Shown piece by piece: positions 33,059 to 37,709 of a DNA stretch of 37,709 bases. The stretch lies in contig CAUJJC010000304.1 of assembly GCA_963204975.1 (NCBI GenBank), positions 1 to 37,709 of the forward strand, read 5' to 3'. The notes under the pieces are model-generated. The model saw nothing but the letters and a program-made list of their open reading frames with translations, was not told where the DNA came from and searched no databases. The DNA is from Verrucomicrobiota bacterium. GTDB taxonomy: Bacteria; Verrucomicrobiota; Verrucomicrobiia; Verrucomicrobiales; Verrucomicrobiaceae. How positions within the stretch are numbered: the first letter of the stretch is position 1; each line of letters starts with the position of its first letter. A program made the position numbers and the translations under genes.

Positions 33059-33343
33059 ATGCCCAAAAGGACCTACCAACCCTCCAAGAGAACTCGCAAG
33101 CAGCAGTTCGGTTTCCGTGCTCGCACCAAGACTGCGAAAGGTCGCGACATTCTTCGTCGTCGTCGCAAGGCAGGCCGCAAGCGTCTCACGCCTAAAGCGA
33201 CGGACATCAAGTTCCGCCGCCACACCAATTCTAACAAGCCTATGCTGGCTGATGCAACCTACGCCCGGCAAGTCCGCTCGGCGAGAGGTCAGAAGCTCGC
33301 GGCAAAGGCCCGTGCCGCTGCAGCAGCGGCTGCCAAGGCGTAA
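33059..33343 (+). CDS. rpmH: 50S ribosomal protein L34 with long C-terminal extension
   Basis: L34 lies in the large ribosomal subunit near 23S rRNA. Residues 1-45 are a typical L34 ([20 protein letters not shown] from residue 3, then [10 protein letters not shown]). Standard L34 stops there at about 44-46 residues; here the protein continues for about 50 more residues ([20 protein letters not shown], then basic and finally alanine/lysine-rich up to residue 94). The extension is in frame with good codon use. It may be a lineage feature or a distinct rRNA-binding tail. First gene of rpmH-rnpA-yidD-yidC-jag. Confidence 0.95.
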   Translation: MPKRTYQPSKRTRKQQFGFRARTKTAKGRDILRRRRKAGRKRLTPKATDIKFRRHTNSNKPMLADATYARQVRSARGQKLAAKARAAAAAAAKA

Positions 33344-33361
33344 AGCCTGGCTTCGTCTCGT

Positions 33362-33709
33362 ATGCGTCTGCCCTCCCGCCTTCGTTTGAAGGCCTCCCGT
33401 GACTTTGCACAGGTCCGGGAGTTGGGGCAGAGCTTCCCTGGGCGATTTGTGGTGCTCGGAGTCCAGAAAGTGGCCGATCAATCACACTTCCAGTTTGGTC
33501 TGATCACCACCCGCAAGCTCGGGCATGCCGTCGTCCGTAACCGTATCCGAAGGTTGCTACGCGAAATTATCCGCGAAAAGCAGGCCCTGTTTGCCCTTGA
33601 TGTGCGCCTCGTAGTGATTGCACGTTGGCGGGCTGCGGAGGCCTCACTGGAGGATCTTCAATCTGACCTGCTAAAAACAGCTCGTCGCGCAGGTGTCTTG
33701 AAAGCATGA
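33362..33709 (+). CDS. rnpA: Ribonuclease P protein component
   Basis: The protein subunit of RNase P, which trims the 5' ends of tRNA precursors together with the RNA subunit. The 115-residue protein has the conserved start ([15 protein letters not shown]), the beta strand [20 protein letters not shown] and the RNR motif helix [16 protein letters not shown] (about residues 60-75) that binds the RNA. It starts 18 bp after rpmH. Its stop overlaps the yidD start (ATGA), so the two are translationally coupled. Confidence 0.96.
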   Translation: MRLPSRLRLKASRDFAQVRELGQSFPGRFVVLGVQKVADQSHFQFGLITTRKLGHAVVRNRIRRLLREIIREKQALFALDVRLVVIARWRAAEASLEDLQSDLLKTARRAGVLKA

Positions 33710-33984
33710 GGTGGGTCGTTCGCATTTTGATCCGCAGCTATCAGCGCTTTCTCTCGCCCGTCATTCACTTCATCGGCGGCCCTGGCGCAGGCTGCCGTTT
33801 TCGTCCCACCTGCTCGGAGTATTTCCTTCAAGCCGTCGAGCACTGCGGTTTTTTCAGAGGCAGTTGGCTGGGTGTTTGCCGCATCGCACGGTGCAATCCC
33901 TGGGGAGGGTCGGGTTACGATCCCGTTCCGGGCACTGAGAAGACACCGGCTGACACCTGTGACGATCACCCGGAGTTCCACTAA
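33706..33984 (+). CDS. yidD: Membrane protein insertion efficiency factor YidD
   Basis: A small protein that aids YidC/Sec-dependent insertion of inner-membrane proteins. The 92 residues show the full family signature: [15 protein letters not shown] with an amphipathic N-terminal helix, then [20 protein letters not shown] and a C-terminal [20 protein letters not shown], with the conserved cysteines. The last 15 residues are a polar tail. It is coupled to rnpA by an ATGA overlap and followed by yidC after 87 bp. Confidence 0.97.
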   Translation: MRWVVRILIRSYQRFLSPVIHFIGGPGAGCRFRPTCSEYFLQAVEHCGFFRGSWLGVCRIARCNPWGGSGYDPVPGTEKTPADTCDDHPEFH

Positions 33985-34071
33985 TCTCGAAAATCGGAAT
34001 TGCTCCCGCCCGCCTCTTCTGGCACTGAGGCCACCCCTCTCCCCTCTTTTTTCACCTTCCCCCTTTAGAAC

Positions 34072-35907
34072 ATGGATCGCAAAGCCTGGATCATCGTCAC
34101 ACTCTGCGGCGCGCTGATGGCGCTCAACTTCTGGTATATGCAGAAGGAGACCGCCTATAAGCAAAAAATTGCCCAGGAGCAGTTGAACCGTGAAAAGGCG
34201 GAGAAAGCGGCCAAGGCCCAGACCTCAGCTACTGCTGCGTCCACAGCATCTCCGTCCGCAAGCGCTGTCACCGCACCCGCCGCCGGAGAGAAGGATGCAA
34301 CGAAAGGCGCACCTGAGCAGACCAGGGAACTCAAGGCTGGAAGCGTGACCTATGTGCTCACCACGCAGGGCGGTGGTATCAAGACGGCAGTGCTAGCCGC
34401 GCAGGATCAGGTGATTCTCAACCAGCATGGCAAGGATGCGATTGGAGCATTCCGCCGCGAGGCCAACACGGCGGATGGCATTGTTTACACCATCGTTGAA
34501 GCGACGGACAAGGCCGTGACATTTGAGGGAACTGACAGCGTCGCAGGTCTTGGCGTGAGGAAGAGTTACACGCTCTCATCGGGTGAGGGTGCCGACCCCC
34601 ATCTACTGAACCTGACGGTGACTGTCACGAACCAAGGCAATGCCCAGCATGTGTCTGAAGCTAATTCATTGTATGCGGGTGCTGCGGCTTCCCTTCAGCC
34701 AGACGATATTTTGCATCCTGCCGTCTTCTGGAATGACACGGGCGACGCTAATCAGCACGACACAACGTGGTTCGACGGTGGCATGTTCGGCTCGGCCCAA
34801 AAGGAATTTAAGCAAGAGTTCGCACAGCTTCGCTTCGGCGGCGTGATGAGCCGGTTTTATGTCAACATGCTCTCGCTCAAGACCACCATCGGCGTCGATG
34901 CGCCCGCTGGTCGGATGTGGGCTGAGCGCTTCCTCATTCCTCACACGGATGACAAGTGGACTGGCACGACAGTGGGCAACAAAGACTATGCCATTGAAGG
35001 CGCAATGAGCCTGCCCAAGATCGACCTCGCACCTGGCGCATCGAAGAGCTTCGAATACGAGTTGTATCTCGGTCCCAAGGAATACCACCGCCTTTCAGCT
35101 CTTGGCGATCTGCGCACCGGTATCATGTTCTACGGCTGGGTGAAGCCGGTGAGCTTGATCTTTGTGAACCTGATGCGCTGGCTCCATAATGCCGTGGGAA
35201 GCTGGGGCTGGGCGATCATTTTGATGACCATCACCATCCGCCTTCTGACGTGGCCAGTCTTTGCTTCCTCCATGAAGCAGGCCAAGCGCATGGGCAAGCT
35301 CCAGCCACTGATGAAGGAGCTTCAGGAAAAGTATAAAGACGACCAGCAGCGCCAGTCCCAGGAGATGATGAAGCTCTACAAAGATTACGGCTTCAATCCC
35401 CTCGGCTGCTTCATGCCCATGGTGATTCAGATCCTCATCTTCAGCGGCTTCTACAAGGTGCTTTACGTGGCCGCCGAACTGCGCGGGCAATCCTTTGGCT
35501 GGGTCCAGGACCTCTCGATGCCAGACACCATCGCACATCCGTTTGGCATTCCTCTCAATCCCCTTCCGATCCTCATGGGCTTGAGCACGATCATCCAGAT
35601 GAAACTCACGCCGCAGGCTCCGAGCGTGGACAAAACGCAGCAGCGCATGATGATGCTCATGCCGCTGATCTTCGTTTACTTCTGCTACACCTTCGCTGCC
35701 GCCCTTGCGCTCTACTACACCACGCAGAACATCTTTGGCATCTTCCAGAGCTGGGCCATGCGGAAGTTCAGCAATGACGACGATGCGCCGTTGAAGAAGG
35801 TGGAGCAAGCGCCCGCGACCCCGGCATCGCAGCCGCATCTGTTCCAGATGCCCGGCCAGAACAAGCCGAAGAAGAACAAGCCCTCACCACCTCGACTGGG
35901 GGGCTAG
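34072..35907 (+). CDS. yidC: Membrane protein insertase YidC
   Basis: YidC inserts and folds inner-membrane proteins alone or with SecYEG. At 611 residues it is the long Gram-negative form: an N-terminal helix (WIIVTLCGALMALNFWYMQ, about residues 5-23), an Ala/Ser/Lys-rich linker to about residue 85, a large periplasmic beta domain to about 345, then the conserved insertase core. The core includes WGWAIILMTITIRLLTWPVF with the essential Arg near residue 389, MGKLQPLMKELQEKYKDD in the coiled cytoplasmic loop and LGCFMPMVIQILIFSGFYKV. A basic Pro/Lys-rich tail (QNKPKKNKPSPPRLGG) may contact the ribosome. Fourth gene of the cluster. Confidence 0.97.
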   Translation: MDRKAWIIVTLCGALMALNFWYMQKETAYKQKIAQEQLNREKAEKAAKAQTSATAASTASPSASAVTAPAAGEKDATKGAPEQTRELKAGSVTYVLTTQGGGIKTAVLAAQDQVILNQHGKDAIGAFRREANTADGIVYTIVEATDKAVTFEGTDSVAGLGVRKSYTLSSGEGADPHLLNLTVTVTNQGNAQHVSEANSLYAGAAASLQPDDILHPAVFWNDTGDANQHDTTWFDGGMFGSAQKEFKQEFAQLRFGGVMSRFYVNMLSLKTTIGVDAPAGRMWAERFLIPHTDDKWTGTTVGNKDYAIEGAMSLPKIDLAPGASKSFEYELYLGPKEYHRLSALGDLRTGIMFYGWVKPVSLIFVNLMRWLHNAVGSWGWAIILMTITIRLLTWPVFASSMKQAKRMGKLQPLMKELQEKYKDDQQRQSQEMMKLYKDYGFNPLGCFMPMVIQILIFSGFYKVLYVAAELRGQSFGWVQDLSMPDTIAHPFGIPLNPLPILMGLSTIIQMKLTPQAPSVDKTQQRMMMLMPLIFVYFCYTFAAALALYYTTQNIFGIFQSWAMRKFSNDDDAPLKKVEQAPATPASQPHLFQMPGQNKPKKNKPSPPRLGG

Positions 35908-36042
35908 GCGGAGACGCTCAAGGGGGCCGTCCACATCTTTGCGGATGTTCTCATTTGGGGAGTTGAAACCTCAGGGGCTGCCGGTATTCGTTCATTGCAT
36001 CAGTTTCAGCGCCTTTGGTGCCACTAGACCCGTTCTCAAGCC

Positions 36043-36501
36043 ATGACTGCTCTCGAACAATCCCACCAGATCCTGGAGAACATGCTCGGTTATCTCGGCT
36101 TCTACGTCACCGTGGAAGAGGATCCCGCCAGCCCAGATGGCCCCACCTTGCAGATTCTGACGGATGAATCCGAAGCACTGATCGGCCCTCGTGGTGAAGT
36201 GCTGGACGATATCCAATATCTGGTGAACCGCCTGCTGATGCGTCGGATGCCAGATGCACCGCGAATCCGCGTCGATGTGGAATACTATCGTTCCATGCGT
36301 GAGGACAAAATGCTGGAAAAGGCACGATTGGAAGCCGAGCACGTCCGCGCCACGGGCAAGCCTGTGCAACTCCCGCCGATGAACAGCTACTATCGTCGGC
36401 TCATCCACAATGCCTTCGTGAATGATCGCGAGATCGCGACGGAGAGCGCCAAAGGGGACGCACGCTTCAAACGCGTGATCCTGAAGAAGCGCACGAGCTA
36501 G
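36043..36501 (+). CDS. jag: Jag/KhpB-type KH-R3H RNA-binding protein
   Basis: A 152-residue RNA-binding protein of the SpoIIIJ-associated (Jag/KhpB) family. The KH domain contains the GxxG loop as GPRGEVLDDIQYLVNRLL (about residues 48-65), and the R3H domain contains the Arg-x3-His motif in NSYYRRLIHNAFVNDREI (about 114-131). The N-terminal Jag-N domain found in Firmicutes proteins is missing, as is usual outside them. It lies 135 bp after yidC, in the classic order. Confidence 0.93.
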   Translation: MTALEQSHQILENMLGYLGFYVTVEEDPASPDGPTLQILTDESEALIGPRGEVLDDIQYLVNRLLMRRMPDAPRIRVDVEYYRSMREDKMLEKARLEAEHVRATGKPVQLPPMNSYYRRLIHNAFVNDREIATESAKGDARFKRVILKKRTS

Positions 36502-36623
36502 AGGCTTTTGATTCCTTTGTTGTTGTCTGCCAGGCAAGGCAACAGCGTGAGTGGCGTGCTGAACCAGTGCGCTCGCAGTTTGTTCGCGAGTGAACCGTCG
36601 ATGGCGCAGCGTTTGGGAGAGCG

Positions 36624-37709
36624 ATGTCATTGCCACGCCTTGCTCTTCTTCTGTATTCGAGTGTCCTCTTCGCTGCCGATCAGCCTCAGTGGGGGCAGGC
36701 GTGGACGCGGAATCTCGTTTCATCTGAGCAGCGCCTGCCGGGTGGATTTGATCCTGAGACGAAGCAAAACGTGAAGTGGGTGGCCGACCTCGGCACCCAG
36801 GCCCACTCGACTCCGATCATCGCTGGCGGACGCATTTTCGTCGGCACCAACAATGCCAATCCACGCGACCCCAGGCATGTGGGTGACCGAGGTGTGTTCA
36901 TGTGCCTGGACGAGAAGGACGGGCATCTGCTGTGGCAGCTCGTTGTGCCCAAGCTGGAAGATGACAAGTATCTCGACTGGCCGGAGATGGGCATGTGCTC
37001 GGAGGCGACGGTCGAAGGCGACCGCGTTTATCTCACGACTAACCGTGGCGAGGTGGTCTGCCTTGACGTGCATGGCATGTCCAATGGCAACGATGGCTAT
37101 CAAGATGAGGGCAAGCACATGACGCCTCGTGATGCTGCACCGATGACCTCCGGTCCTCTCGATGCGGACCTCGTGTGGCTGCTCGACATGAAGGAGGCGT
37201 GCGGCATCTGGTGTCACGATGGGGCTCACAGCTCAATCATGATTCAGGGCGAGCATTTGTATGTGAACACCGGCACTGGCGTGGACAACACGCATCGCTT
37301 CATCCGCAGACCGGAGGCACCGAGCTTGATCGTGGTCGAGAAGAGCACGGGCAAATACCTAGCTCGTGACGACGAGCGCATCTCACCCAACATCTTCCAC
37401 TCCACATGGTCGTCACCGAGCTTTGCCGAGATCGAGGGCAAGCCGACCATCTTCTTCTGCGGTGGCAATGGGATCACCTATGCCTTCGAGCCACTGGACC
37501 AGCCCGCACCAAGCGGTGAGGTGCTCAAGCTGACCAAGCGCTGGCAATACGACATGGACCCCACGGCACCGAAGACGCAGGTGCATCGCTTCACTCAGAA
37601 CAAGCAGGAGAGCCCGAGCAACATCTATGGCATGGCCGTGATCGCCGATGGCAAGCTCTTCGTCGCCGGTGGTGGCGATGTGTTTTGGGGCAAGAATCAG
37701 TCCTGGCTG
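36624..37709 (+). CDS. Secreted PQQ-like beta-propeller protein (cut by window edge)
   Basis: A reading frame of 362 codons without stop that runs off the right edge. GGGAGA lies 4-5 bp before ATG 36624, one of the best ribosome sites in the window. A signal peptide (MSLPRLALLLYSSVLFAADQ) leads to repeated propeller blades: KWVADLGTQAHSTPIIAGGR, VFMCLDEKDGHLLWQLVVPK, VYLTTNRGEVVCLDVHGMSN, LYVNTGTGVDNTHRF and IFFCGGNGITYAFEPLDQP. These resemble PQQ-dependent dehydrogenase propellers, but I cannot see the calcium and PQQ ligands, so an enzyme call is not justified. An interesting cluster CGIWCHDGAHSS lies near residue 192. Confidence 0.87.
   Translation, partial: MSLPRLALLLYSSVLFAADQPQWGQAWTRNLVSSEQRLPGGFDPETKQNVKWVADLGTQAHSTPIIAGGRIFVGTNNANPRDPRHVGDRGVFMCLDEKDGHLLWQLVVPKLEDDKYLDWPEMGMCSEATVEGDRVYLTTNRGEVVCLDVHGMSNGNDGYQDEGKHMTPRDAAPMTSGPLDADLVWLLDMKEACGIWCHDGAHSSIMIQGEHLYVNTGTGVDNTHRFIRRPEAPSLIVVEKSTGKYLARDDERISPNIFHSTWSSPSFAEIEGKPTIFFCGGNGITYAFEPLDQPAPSGEVLKLTKRWQYDMDPTAPKTQVHRFTQNKQESPSNIYGMAVIADGKLFVAGGGDVFWGKNQSWL

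Noticed and set aside
33000..36501. Replication origin next to the rpmH-rnpA-yidD-yidC-jag cluster
   Set aside because: This cluster is often near oriC, but I see no dnaA, no dnaN and no cluster of DnaA boxes (TTATCCACA-like) in the window.

Overview
The window is a G+C-rich bacterial chromosome segment (roughly 60-68% G+C in housekeeping genes). It most resembles the Verrucomicrobiota, and within them the Prosthecobacter/Verrucomicrobium-type Verrucomicrobiaceae. The reasons are a Tat-exported DUF1501 protein, a secreted PmoA/DUF6807-family protein, PQQ-like propeller proteins, a Tat-exported sugar isomerase-like TIM barrel, proline-rich single-pass membrane proteins and weak Shine-Dalgarno signals beside ordinary core genes. 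The genus is an inference from gene content; no rRNA gene is present.

Layout. Positions 1-7.6 kb are almost all on the minus strand: the start of scpA (cut by the window edge), rlmF with a small partner, a 3-hydroxyisobutyrate-dehydrogenase-like oxidoreductase, a secreted protein, a DUF4112 membrane protein, a 28-residue membrane peptide with its own terminator, a proline-rich membrane protein and two TPR proteins. Positions 7.8-15.7 kb hold a DUF1501 protein, a short PQQ-like protein, a lipoprotein-like peroxiredoxin, serS, two secreted proteins and gnd. Positions 15.7-18.3 kb form a first accessory island: an overlapping small-protein/nucleotidyltransferase pair, a low-G+C orphan and a small gene followed by a kinase-like gene. 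metX and carB follow.

Positions 23.1-28.9 kb form a second accessory island. It contains a lower-G+C three-gene operon (TIGR04255 protein and two uncharacterised proteins), a REP-associated (RAYT-type) transposase, two toxin-antitoxin modules (one with a frameshifted toxin), a coiled-coil protein, and three copies of a dispersed repeat that separate these gene blocks. A segment of about 400 bp at roughly 39% G+C, bounded by an exact 8-bp direct repeat, sits inside the second block.

Positions 29-32.9 kb carry secreted or metabolic genes. At 33.0-36.5 kb lies the classic rpmH-rnpA-yidD-yidC-jag cluster with a strong promoter and an L34 protein with a long C-terminal extension. The window ends inside a PQQ-propeller gene.

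Three observations look most novel. First, four intergenic imperfect inverted repeats have arms built of 7-8-nt tandem units that differ at every locus. Second, a dispersed repeat separates the gene blocks next to a RAYT. Third, the TIGR04255-102 aa-205 aa operon is tightly coupled and compositionally foreign.
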